DNA from: an uncultured Burkholderiaceae bacterium
GTDB taxonomy: Bacteria > Pseudomonadota > Gammaproteobacteria > Burkholderiales > Burkholderiaceae
Length of the DNA: 20,241 nt
Direction of reading: 5' to 3'
Assembly: GCA_937871985.1 (NCBI GenBank)
Contig: CALMPB010000500.1
Location: 1 to 20,241, forward strand
In this document: positions 7,405-13,950 of the stretch, in pieces
Layout of the letters: each line of letters begins with the position of its first letter
Numbering within the stretch: the stretch's first letter is position 1
Notes under the pieces: generated by a model
Databases searched by the model: none
What the model saw: the letters and a program-made list of their open reading frames with translations, nothing else
What the model was told of the DNA's origin: nothing
Program-made: the position numbers and the translations under genes

Positions 7405-7500
7405 ATGAAAATCATCGACCTAGCCGTCGTACGCCCTTTTCCTCGCACAAGACTGAAACGAACCCACACTCGCGCGAACTGGCAGCCCCCACTAATTTGA
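7405..7500 (+). CDS. Possible 31-residue leader ORF or gene remnant
   Basis: ATG 7405 is preceded by GGAG at 7395-7398 (6-base spacing) and opens a 31-residue frame beginning MKIIDLAVVRPFPRTRLK, ending with TGA at 7498-7500 inside the palindrome at 7495-7510. The first residues resemble the N-terminus of enolase-superfamily proteins (MKI-x-D-V), which would fit a decayed gene, but the similarity is too short to trust. A leader peptide or no function at all are alternatives. The flavoenzyme start codon lies 29 bases after its stop. Confidence 0.22.
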   Translation: MKIIDLAVVRPFPRTRLKRTHTRANWQPPLI

Positions 7501-7510
7501 ACGATCAAAT
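7495..7510. promoter_or_regulatory. Third GATCAA-type palindrome, just upstream of the flavoenzyme gene
   Basis: ATTTGA and TCAAAT are perfect 6-base inverted repeats around ACGA, so the site contains GATCAAAT. It ends 19 bases before ATG 7530 and 5 bases before its AAGGA ribosome binding site. A regulator bound here would block initiation or early elongation of the Rieske unit. Confidence 0.5.
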
Positions 7511-7529
7511 AAGCCAAGGAACAAGACAC

Positions 7530-8570
7530 ATGTTTTACGACCGCATCGCCCGTCCCTTGCTATTCCGGCTGCCGCCGGAAACAGCCCACAACCTTGCCAG
7601 GAACGTACTCAAGACACAGGCCCCCTGGCGGATACTGGGAGCGCCCCACACGTCGTCGCCTCGTCTGGAGTGCCGAATTGGCGGATTGTCGATCGGCAAC
7701 CCGATAGGATTGTCCGCCGGCTTCGACAAGAACGCCGAAGCGCTGGCGGGCCTGTCGCAATTGGGGTTCGGCTACATGTTGGTGGGATCGATCCTGCCCA
7801 AGCCGCGCGCCGGCAACCCCAAACCTCGCCTGCTGAGGCTCAAAGAGCAGGAATCCCTGCTCAATTGCTACGGTTTGCCCAGCGACGGCCTGCAACGCAT
7901 CCTGCCCAGGCTCGAACAATGGAGCCGAAAAGCGGCGGGCATGCCCCCGGTCATCGCCAATATCGATTGCCCGGATGTCGAAACCTATGGTGCCGTGCTG
8001 GCGAAAGTGGAGCCCTATGTCCACGCTGTCGAGATCGGCACGCAATGCCCGAACAATCGGGACGACAACGGCGAATTCAATACCAAGGCAGCACTGGAAA
8101 ACTTGCTGGCCCAGGTATCGAGGCAACATCGCAAGCCTCTGTTCGTCAAGCTGCTGCCCTATAACAATGAAGCGGAACGGCAGAATCGCCTGGAGCTGGC
8201 CGAGATCGCCGCCCATTATGAGGTGGACGGCATCAGTTTGCCCGGTACCGAGCGCGTGCCCACCGATCGACTCTCACTGGGCTACGGACAGTCCAGCGGA
8301 CGAATGGCGTTCGAAAAAACGCTCGAAACCGTCAAGGATCTCGCCCATGCCACCAAGGGCCGCGTCGCCATCAGGGCCAACGGCGGCATTTCGACGGGCG
8401 AAGACGTCTTCCACGTACTCGCCGCCGGCGCCAGCTCCGCCGATGTCCTGACCAGTTTCATCTACCGAGGCTGGAGCCTGCCGCGCCGTCTCCAGACAGA
8501 ACTACTCGATCAATTGGACATGCACCACCTGCGTTCGATCAGCGAGATCGGGCCGCATCTATCCCGCTGA
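7530..8570 (+). CDS. Dihydroorotate dehydrogenase-like FMN enzyme (divergent paralogue)
   Basis: A 346-residue protein with the class 2 dihydroorotate dehydrogenase architecture. A short N-terminal helical segment (1-40) is followed by an FMN-binding barrel with NPIGLSAGFDKNAEA (57-71), GNPKPRLLRL (95-104), FVKLLP with K207, and IRANGGISTGEDVFHVLAAG (281-300). It departs from PyrD at substrate-contact positions. The NRMGFNN motif is NCYGLPS. The NISSPN motif is GTQCPN, placing Cys173 at the base position where class 2 enzymes have Ser (Cys is typical of class 1). The NTT segment is LPGT. A function other than pyrimidine synthesis is therefore likely. It is first in a unit with two small proteins and a Rieske oxygenase, suggesting redox work on an aromatic or heterocyclic metabolite. 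ATG 7530 (AAGGA 9 bases before) is preferred to an upstream TTG at 7497. Confidence 0.82.
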   Translation: MFYDRIARPLLFRLPPETAHNLARNVLKTQAPWRILGAPHTSSPRLECRIGGLSIGNPIGLSAGFDKNAEALAGLSQLGFGYMLVGSILPKPRAGNPKPRLLRLKEQESLLNCYGLPSDGLQRILPRLEQWSRKAAGMPPVIANIDCPDVETYGAVLAKVEPYVHAVEIGTQCPNNRDDNGEFNTKAALENLLAQVSRQHRKPLFVKLLPYNNEAERQNRLELAEIAAHYEVDGISLPGTERVPTDRLSLGYGQSSGRMAFEKTLETVKDLAHATKGRVAIRANGGISTGEDVFHVLAAGASSADVLTSFIYRGWSLPRRLQTELLDQLDMHHLRSISEIGPHLSR

Positions 8571-8590
8571 ACCTTCCCTAGGACATCATC

Positions 8591-8938
8591 ATGAGCACAC
8601 CTATCATCCACGACTCCGATCAGGCGCCACCCGTACGTCTAACGCTGATCCTGAAGCACCACGCCTGCCTCGTCCTTGACGACGTCCAAAGCCGGCTCAA
8701 GGCATCCAACTGGTGGTTCGACTTTCCGCCGGAAGGGGTTAAGATCGTCGCCTGGGAAGTCGTGATGGGCTTTGCCCAGATCTGCATCCTCGAAGTGCCC
8801 GGCGACCGCGTCGCGGAAGTCAACGTCGAGCTGGAACGGCGCGCCTGGGGCGTGTTTACCGTCGACGTGCACCCGTCGTACGACTTCCTTCCCGTAAGAG
8901 AGCGCATCAAGGCGCGCGTGCTTGCCGGAGGCCAATGA
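8591..8938 (+). CDS. Small uncharacterised protein of the Rieske unit, possible ferredoxin-like fold
   Basis: A 115-residue protein that I do not recognise with certainty. The order of predicted elements is beta (RLTLILKHH, 16-24), helix (LDDVQSRLKAS, 29-39), beta (KIVAWEVVMGFAQICILEVP, 51-70), helix (RVAEVNVELERRAWG, 73-87) and beta (VFTVDVHPSYDF). This beta-alpha-beta-beta-alpha-beta pattern fits a dimeric alpha+beta barrel such as muconolactone isomerase or GYD-type proteins. There is no Cys cluster, so it is not an iron-sulphur ferredoxin, and there is no signal peptide. It follows the flavoenzyme by 20 bases. Its stop codon overlaps the next start (ATGA at 8935), so translation of the pair is probably coupled. 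A role as isomerase, accessory or substrate-handling subunit for the pathway is only inference. Confidence 0.75.
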   Translation: MSTPIIHDSDQAPPVRLTLILKHHACLVLDDVQSRLKASNWWFDFPPEGVKIVAWEVVMGFAQICILEVPGDRVAEVNVELERRAWGVFTVDVHPSYDFLPVRERIKARVLAGGQ

Positions 8939-9162
8939 ACATGACGACCCAATACCTGGAGCCCCGCCAGACCCCGCACCGCGAGCCCACCGCCTACGAG
9001 GAATTGCTGGCGACTGCGCTGGAGAGCGCTTTCTCCCGAGGCGCCTGCAGCCTGGAAGAACTTGCGACAGCCTTGAATCAGGGCGGCCCTCGCCCGCAAC
9101 ATGAAACTGAATGGACGGCGCCGCTGCTTGAAGCCGAGCTCGCCCGTCTCGCTGAAATCTGA
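8935..9162 (+). CDS. Small helical protein, recombinase-like helix-turn-helix type
   Basis: A 75-residue, cysteine-poor protein with a short N-terminal YLEP motif (residues 7-10), a helix (YEELLATALESAFSRG, about 21-36), a second helix (LEELATALNQ) and a C-terminal helix preceded by W60. Short proteins of this make-up next to Rieske oxygenases are, from memory, annotated as recombinase-like helix-turn-helix domain proteins; true DNA binding has not been shown by anything visible here. It overlaps the preceding gene by four bases. ATG 8935 has GGAGG only 3 bases before it, while the second Met codon at 8941 has the same GGAGG at 9 bases, so the protein may begin at 8941. The Rieske gene follows 7 bases after its stop. 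A structural or accessory role in oxygenase assembly is an alternative. Confidence 0.72.
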   Translation: MNMTTQYLEPRQTPHREPTAYEELLATALESAFSRGACSLEELATALNQGGPRPQHETEWTAPLLEAELARLAEI

Positions 9163-9169
9163 GGTTGCC

Positions 9170-10177
9170 ATGGAAAATCAAAAAATCGACGACTATCTGC
9201 GCGACGGAATCAAAGATCGTTGGTATCCAATCTGCCCAACGACCTTCATTGCCGAAAAACCCGTGAGCTTGCGCCGGCTTGGCCGCAGGCTCGTGCTGTG
9301 GCGCGACAACGCCGGCACGCTGCATTGCCTGCACGACCGATGCCCTCACCGGGGCGCTCCGCTTTCGCACGGCATCGTACTGGGCGACACGCTGGCCTGT
9401 GCGTATCACGGAGTTGAAGTGCGCGCCGATGGCGTAGCGACCCGCGTTCCCGGCTCTCCCGGCTGCAAGCTGGAAGGCTCGCGCAGCACCGAATATTTCC
9501 ACGTCAAGGACATTCAGGGCTACGTCTTCCTCTACAACCACAGCAAGCCGGTGGATCTTCCTCCACCACTGACTCTGCCGGAGCAACTGGCCTCCCCCGA
9601 ATACGAAGTCTTCCCTTGCTACGCGGAGTGGAAGACCGATTACCGCCTGATCCAGGACAACGTCATGGACCCCATGCATGGCACCTTCCTGCATAAACAA
9701 ACCCACGCCATGTACCAGGGCGAATCGAAGGCGAAATTCCGGATCCGCGATACAGCCGACGGCTTCGTTTTCGAGAAAGTGGATCAACAGAACATGAATT
9801 TCGACTGGGCGGAGTTCGGCGATACGGGCTTCTTCTGGCAACGTCTGTCGATCCCCTACGCCAAGGCGGCAGGCCCCGGAGGCCACTTCTTCATCGTGGG
9901 TTCATTTACGCCGATCTCTCCCACGCTGGCGGCGGTATGCCACTGGCGCTGCCGCCAAGTGCAGGGTTGGCAACGCAATGCGTGGAAATTCCTGTTCAAG
10001 ACCCGCCTGGAGCTGCGGCATTGGGCCGTGCTGGAGCAAGACCGCAACTTGCTGGAGGACATCGAACCCGATGCGACAGAACATGAAATCCTTTACGAAC
10101 ACGACGTCGGACTCGTCCGGCTGCGCCGCTACATGCGCCAACTGGCCAAGCAGCAACTCGACGAAAACGAAGCATGA
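9170..10177 (+). CDS. Rieske non-heme iron oxygenase, alpha subunit
   Basis: A 335-residue oxygenase of the single-component alpha-subunit type (phthalate dioxygenase/vanillate demethylase group). The Rieske 2Fe-2S motif has C58-x-H60 in DRCPHRGAPL and C77-x2-H80 in CAYHG. The mononuclear iron site is marked by NVMDPMHGTFLH with H170 and H175 and the nearby D167 that would bridge to the Rieske cluster of a neighbouring subunit. It hydroxylates or demethylates an aromatic or heterocyclic substrate using electrons from a reductase. No reductase or ferredoxin gene lies in this unit, so electrons must come from elsewhere or from the flavoprotein at 7530. ATG 9170 is preceded by GAGG; the longer in-frame start is rejected. 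No beta subunit is present, consistent with this subfamily being a homo-oligomer. Confidence 0.9.
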   Translation: MENQKIDDYLRDGIKDRWYPICPTTFIAEKPVSLRRLGRRLVLWRDNAGTLHCLHDRCPHRGAPLSHGIVLGDTLACAYHGVEVRADGVATRVPGSPGCKLEGSRSTEYFHVKDIQGYVFLYNHSKPVDLPPPLTLPEQLASPEYEVFPCYAEWKTDYRLIQDNVMDPMHGTFLHKQTHAMYQGESKAKFRIRDTADGFVFEKVDQQNMNFDWAEFGDTGFFWQRLSIPYAKAAGPGGHFFIVGSFTPISPTLAAVCHWRCRQVQGWQRNAWKFLFKTRLELRHWAVLEQDRNLLEDIEPDATEHEILYEHDVGLVRLRRYMRQLAKQQLDENEA

Positions 10178-10248
10178 GCGCATTGGAACATCCCGTTTAA
10201 GGCCTTTTATCCACTCTTGCCTTCCATCTTTACTGTGCCGAGCCTCGC

Positions 10249-10272
10249 ATTTCCAAATGTCGCTGTGGAAAT
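10249..10272. repeat. Inverted repeat between the Rieske and binding-protein genes
   Basis: ATTTCCA and TGGAAAT are perfect 7-base arms separated by 10 bases, within the 142-base gap at 10178-10319. It could be an operator, or an RNA hairpin that sets separate expression of the downstream binding protein. The stem is A/T-rich and would be weak as a terminator. Confidence 0.35.
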
Positions 10273-10319
10273 CGATGTTGGGTTTGAGAATCCTGCATGC
10301 TTTCACACGGAGAACACCT

Positions 10320-11315
10320 ATGAAAAAAGCATTCGTCTCGTTTTGGCTCAAGCTGGCGGCAGCCGGCCTTGCTCTCGCCGCCACCATGGCCGCGCACGCC
10401 GCTCCGGAGGAAATCACATATTTGCTTCCGGCTCCCCCCTCGCTGCCAGCTTTCGCTCCATGGTTCGTCGCACAAAAAATGGGCTATTACGCCGATGAAA
10501 ATCTCAAGGTCAATTTCGTCACCGCCAAGGGAGGCGTGGACGTTGCGAAACAAGTGGGCGCAGGCAATGCGGACATCGGCGGCGCGATTGGCGACACCAC
10601 CATCATCGTGCGCCCCAACGGCATACCGGTGAAGACCGTGGCTGTGATCGGCGGCGGCGCGCTGACGCGCATCGCGGTAAGAAAAAGCGGCCCCATCAAG
10701 ACGATTGCCGACCTCAAAGGAAAGACGATCACCGTGATGTCCTACAGCGACTCCAATTACTATGCGCTGCTGGGCACCCTGCGCATCGCCGGCCTGAGCA
10801 AAAAAGACCTGTCGATCCAGGCCGCCGGACCCTCGGGCATATGGCAGCTGTTCGCAGCCGGCAAGTCGGATGCGATGACGGCCACGCCCGACTGGTTCTT
10901 CGATGCCTACGACGCCACGCACGGCGACGTGAGGTACTTGCCGGTGGCCAACACCTTCCCCAGCATGGCTCAATCCATCGTCGCATCGGACGAAACCATC
11001 AAGAACAATCCGCAGCTCATCAAGCGTCTGGTGCGCGCAACCCTTCGCGGCATGGAATACACCATGAAGAACCCGAAAGGCGCAGCCGCCATCTACGCCC
11101 AGGCCCTGCCGCAGTTCAAGGGCCGGGAAGCCTGGCTGGAACGCGTGCTGAAAGCCTTCGACACACAGATATACTCCGGCCAGAAGACACTTGGAGAAAT
11201 GGACGAGAAGCGCCTGGCCATCGTGCAGAACTTCTACGTAAGCGAAGGGATCGTCCCGAAGGCCACCCCGCTATCGGACCTTTATACGAACCAGTTCATC
11301 GGAACCGACCGGTAA
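10320..11315 (+). CDS. Periplasmic substrate-binding protein, NMT1/SsuA-like ABC importer type
   Basis: A 331-residue protein with a clear Sec signal peptide: MKK, a hydrophobic core (about residues 8-23), and cleavage after AHA near residue 27. The mature part has features of the NMT1/TauA/SsuA fold: PWFVAQKMGYYADENLKV, then GGVDVAKQVGAGNADIG, and the DLKGKTITVM strand after IADL. These proteins deliver small organic molecules (sulphonates, nitriles, pyrimidine precursors, aromatic acids) to an ABC permease. No permease or ATPase gene accompanies it; the nearest are the LIV set in the next operon, which has its own binding protein. It is 142 bases after the Rieske gene, so it is either the last gene of that unit or has its own promoter. 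The start is supported by GGAG before ATG 10320. Confidence 0.85.
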   Translation: MKKAFVSFWLKLAAAGLALAATMAAHAAPEEITYLLPAPPSLPAFAPWFVAQKMGYYADENLKVNFVTAKGGVDVAKQVGAGNADIGGAIGDTTIIVRPNGIPVKTVAVIGGGALTRIAVRKSGPIKTIADLKGKTITVMSYSDSNYYALLGTLRIAGLSKKDLSIQAAGPSGIWQLFAAGKSDAMTATPDWFFDAYDATHGDVRYLPVANTFPSMAQSIVASDETIKNNPQLIKRLVRATLRGMEYTMKNPKGAAAIYAQALPQFKGREAWLERVLKAFDTQIYSGQKTLGEMDEKRLAIVQNFYVSEGIVPKATPLSDLYTNQFIGTDR

Positions 11316-11343
11316 GCGCGCCCACGCTCCTGGAGCCCTCAAT

Positions 11344-11988
11344 CTACTCCTTGAACGGACTCAGCGCGGGACGCGGGCGCGTGGACAGTTCGCGCGCGGC
11401 TTCGGCGCCGATGCCGGTCATGCACAACAGCCGTTCGACGATCTGGTCCATGGAGTCGGACGGCGCCTCACCAGATGTGATGGCCAGACTGATGCCGAAG
11501 ATCGCATGCGACGTCAGCTTCCAGACCAGCTCGGCATCCGGAATCTGGAAGCGGCCGGCATCCGCCGCGCGCCGCATGTCGCGTATGGCAAACGGTCCCA
11601 TGCAGCGGAACAGCGCATCGGAAATGACTTCGGAGCGATACAGCATCTGTTTCCAGCGCATGTCGGAAGTGGCCGCTTCCAGAACCGTGCGTATGCCGAA
11701 GGCATAGACCTCGGCCGGATCCTCGAAGGCGTCGGTGGTGGCTTCGATGCGCAGCGCAAGGTCGTGCATCATTTTTTCGAGCACGGCCACCGCCAGCGCA
11801 TCCTTGGATTTGAAGTAGTTGTAGACCGTCCCGGCCCCCACGTCGGCGCGTTCCGCGATTTCAAGCATGGTCGCGGCGTCGATGCCCTTTTCGCTCATCA
11901 CAGCACTGGCGGCGCGGATCAGCGCTTCGCGGTTGCGGCGCTGCCTGCGTGCTACACGACCTTCCGGCTCCATTTTTTCTTTCGTCAT
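11344..11988 (-). CDS. TetR/AcrR-family transcriptional regulator
   Basis: A 214-residue protein. A basic N-terminus (residues 10-20) is followed by a TetR DNA-binding domain: ALIRAASAVMSEKGIDAAT, the helix-turn-helix LEIAERADVGAGTVYNYFKS (about 42-61) and KDALAVAVL. The C-terminal helical domain is for ligand binding and dimerisation. It is convergent with the binding-protein gene (28 bases between stops) and divergent from the MhpA-like hydroxylase/LIV/hydroxyquinol operon, 270 bases away. Regulation of that operon by an aromatic ligand is the likely role (inference). ATG 11988 has no strong ribosome binding site; ATG 11973, five codons further in, is an alternative. Palindromes that could be its operators lie at 12084-12104 and 12111-12142. 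Confidence 0.88.
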   Translation of the reverse strand: MTKEKMEPEGRVARRQRRNREALIRAASAVMSEKGIDAATMLEIAERADVGAGTVYNYFKSKDALAVAVLEKMMHDLALRIEATTDAFEDPAEVYAFGIRTVLEAATSDMRWKQMLYRSEVISDALFRCMGPFAIRDMRRAADAGRFQIPDAELVWKLTSHAIFGISLAITSGEAPSDSMDQIVERLLCMTGIGAEAARELSTRPRPALSPFKE

Positions 11989-12083
11989 TTGATCTGATCC
12001 GGGTCACTACATTCATCAATTCGCAGTCTACTACGAAACTTTCGCCGCCCCGCTGCATGAAATACACCACATACATCACAACG

Positions 12084-12104
12084 ATGGATATGAGGGTAAT
12101 CCAT
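12084..12104. promoter_or_regulatory. Palindrome in the divergent tetR/hydroxylase region
   Basis: ATGGAT and ATCCAT are perfect 6-base arms separated by 9 bases; ATATG/CATAT pair in an overlapping register. It lies in the AT-richer part of the 270-base divergent region and is a candidate operator for the adjacent TetR protein. No second identical copy was found, which weakens the case. Confidence 0.35.
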
Positions 12105-12110
12105 ATGTGA

Positions 12111-12142
12111 CGAACATTCATTTTAGAATTATATTCTGTTCG
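12111..12142. promoter_or_regulatory. Nested palindromes upstream of the hydroxylase operon
   Basis: Outer arms CGAACA (12111-12116) and TGTTCG (12137-12142) are perfect inverted repeats. Inside them AGAATTATATTCT (12125-12137) is another palindrome with 5-base arms. The A/T-rich inner part could double as a -10 region. It sits about 117 bases before ATG 12259 and is the better of the two TetR operator candidates in this gap. Confidence 0.42.
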
Positions 12143-12258
12143 TGCCGCAGCAGCCCGTCAAGAAAAGTCCGAGCCGGAAAATCCGGAGGCAGGCGCAGGC
12201 GTTCGGCAGGCCCCGGATCGCCGGAGTACACAGAATGATTTTCGAGAAGGAGACCGAC

Positions 12259-13878
12259 ATGGCTCTATCCAATCCAACCTCCCTCCGGGAAGCCGAAACC
12301 GACGTCGCGATCGTCGGCGCGGGCCCCGTGGGCACACTGCTTGCCATCCTGCTGGGCAAACAAGGCAAGCAGGTCACTCTGGTCGAGCGCTGGACGCAAG
12401 CGTACGATCGTCCCCGCGCGGTGACCTACGACCACGAAATCGCCCGCATCCTGGCAACACTGGGCATCGACTCCGAAAACGACCCCGCCATCAGCTACCA
12501 CGACGAGCTGTACTACTGGAAGGACGCCAAGTTCGAGAACCTGCAGATCGTCGACTGGCAAAGCACATCGGCATCGGGCTGGCGCGTGCGCTACTGGTTC
12601 AATCAGCCTCAGCTTGAAAAACGCCTGACCCGTATCGCCGACGGCCTGCCCACCGTCACGCAGCTTCGCGGCTGGCAGGGTGTGGCGCTCGAGCAGGACG
12701 CCCATGGCGCCACGCTTTCCCTGCAACGAAACACCGAAGAAGCCGGAGCGGTCGCCGAGAACCGAACCCTGCGCGCCAAGTTCGTGGTCGGCGCCGACGG
12801 CGCCAACAGCCTCGTGCGCAAGAGCCTGGGCATCGAGAACGAAGACAAAGGCTATTTCTTCGACTGGCTGATTCTGGACATGATTCCACACGGCCCCTAC
12901 AACATGAAACCGGCGCAATGGCAGTTGTGCGACCCCAAGCGGCCGACCACCATCGTGCCCGGCGGCCCCGGCCGCCGGCGCTGGGAATTCATGGTGCTGC
13001 CGGGCGAATCGGTCGAAGAGCTCCAGACTCCCGAGCGCGCCTGGGAATTGCTCAAGCCCTGGGGCCTGACGCCGGACAACGCCACGCTGGAGCGCAGCGC
13101 GGTCTATCGCTTCCAGGCCAGCTGGGCCAAAACCTGGAACAAAGGCCGCTGCGCCCTGGCCGGCGACGCGGCGCATCTTATGCCCCCTTTCGCGGGCGAA
13201 GGCATGTGCGCCGGCGTGCGCGACGCCTTTGCGCTGGGCTGGCGCCTGAACGCCATCCTGGAAGGCCGGCTGGGCATGGAAGTGCTCGACAGCTACACCT
13301 CCGAGCGCCTGGATCATGCCAGGCACTACATCGACTTCAGCCAGGAGCTGGGCAAGATCATCTGCATTTCAGACGAAAAGCAGGCGGCCGAGCGCGACGC
13401 CAGGATGAAAGTCGAGCTGGCCGCCAGAAACAACAAGCCCGTGCCGACCGACATCTGCCAGCTTGGATCCGGCATCTGGTGCGGCGAATCGGCGCACGCG
13501 GGCGAACTGTCGGTGCAAGGCCTGGTGCAGGCCCACGGAAAACAAGACCGCTTCGACCAGGCCGTGGGCCAGGGCTGGATCCTGATCGGGCTGGATGCGG
13601 ATCCCGCCGCCGCGCTGACCGGATCCCAGCAAAGGCAATTCGCGTCGCTGAACGGCATGGCCGTAAGAATCGGCGCGCCGGACACGCCCTGCGATGCCGT
13701 CGACATAGAGGGCACCTACGCCAAATGGTTCGCGCAGCTCGATGCCAGATACGCATTGCTGCGCCCGGACTTCTATGTCGCGATCACGGCCAAGACCCCC
13801 GAAGCGCTGCAGCGGCGCTTCGACAAAATCATGGCGCAACTGCATCTGCAAACGGCTCCGGCCGTGGCAATGGCGTAA
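12259..13878 (+). CDS. FAD-dependent hydroxylase, MhpA-like (3-hydroxyphenylpropionate/resorcinol hydroxylase group)
   Basis: A 539-residue class A flavoprotein monooxygenase. Visible motifs are the Rossmann GAGPVG (20-25), E43 at the end of the second strand, the DG motif VVGADGANSLVR and the GD motif GRCALAGDAAHLMPPFAGEG starting at residue 296. A C-terminal extension of about 150 residues follows, as in MhpA. The family inserts one oxygen ortho or para to a phenolic hydroxyl with NAD(P)H. With hydroxyquinol 1,2-dioxygenase as the last gene of the operon, its product is plausibly a 1,2,4-trihydroxybenzene or a derivative, for example from resorcinol or a dihydroxybenzoate (inference). GAAGGAG lies 6 bases before ATG 12259, which decides against ATG 12235. 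It is the first gene of the operon and divergent from the TetR gene. Confidence 0.88.
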   Translation: MALSNPTSLREAETDVAIVGAGPVGTLLAILLGKQGKQVTLVERWTQAYDRPRAVTYDHEIARILATLGIDSENDPAISYHDELYYWKDAKFENLQIVDWQSTSASGWRVRYWFNQPQLEKRLTRIADGLPTVTQLRGWQGVALEQDAHGATLSLQRNTEEAGAVAENRTLRAKFVVGADGANSLVRKSLGIENEDKGYFFDWLILDMIPHGPYNMKPAQWQLCDPKRPTTIVPGGPGRRRWEFMVLPGESVEELQTPERAWELLKPWGLTPDNATLERSAVYRFQASWAKTWNKGRCALAGDAAHLMPPFAGEGMCAGVRDAFALGWRLNAILEGRLGMEVLDSYTSERLDHARHYIDFSQELGKIICISDEKQAAERDARMKVELAARNNKPVPTDICQLGSGIWCGESAHAGELSVQGLVQAHGKQDRFDQAVGQGWILIGLDADPAAALTGSQQRQFASLNGMAVRIGAPDTPCDAVDIEGTYAKWFAQLDARYALLRPDFYVAITAKTPEALQRRFDKIMAQLHLQTAPAVAMA

Positions 13879-13897
13879 ATCCGCAAGCAAGGCTTAC

Positions 13898-13913
13898 GGC
13901 CTGCTGGCAGGCC
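13898..13913 (+). other. Intercistronic hairpin between hydroxylase and binding-protein genes
   Basis: GGCCTGC and GCAGGCC are perfect 7-base arms around TG, in the 72-base gap. A GC stem without a T-run just before a solute-binding protein gene could act as an mRNA processing or stabilising element, giving the binding protein higher expression. Partial termination is the alternative. Confidence 0.35.
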
Positions 13914-13950
13914 CTACTCAAAATCCACACAGCAATCGGGAGACAACATC

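Larger units (their letters stand above)
7179..7529. other. AT-rich divergent regulatory region between marR and the flavoenzyme gene
   Basis: About 350 bases with base composition clearly more AT-rich than the flanking genes. It contains three palindromes built on GATCAA/TTGATC half-sites (7223-7252, 7369-7378, 7495-7510) and a short open frame at 7405-7500 with a ribosome binding site. No promoter could be fixed with confidence. Confidence 0.6.

Noticed and set aside
7264..7500. 78-codon frame in the marR divergent region
   Set aside because: The upstream half has no ribosome binding site and overlaps the operator-like palindromes; only the last 31 codons from ATG 7405 have a plausible start, reported at low confidence.
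7530..8570. Calling this gene pyrD (pyrimidine biosynthesis)
   Set aside because: Several orotate-contacting residues are replaced and the operon context is catabolic; the class-level name is kept without the symbol.
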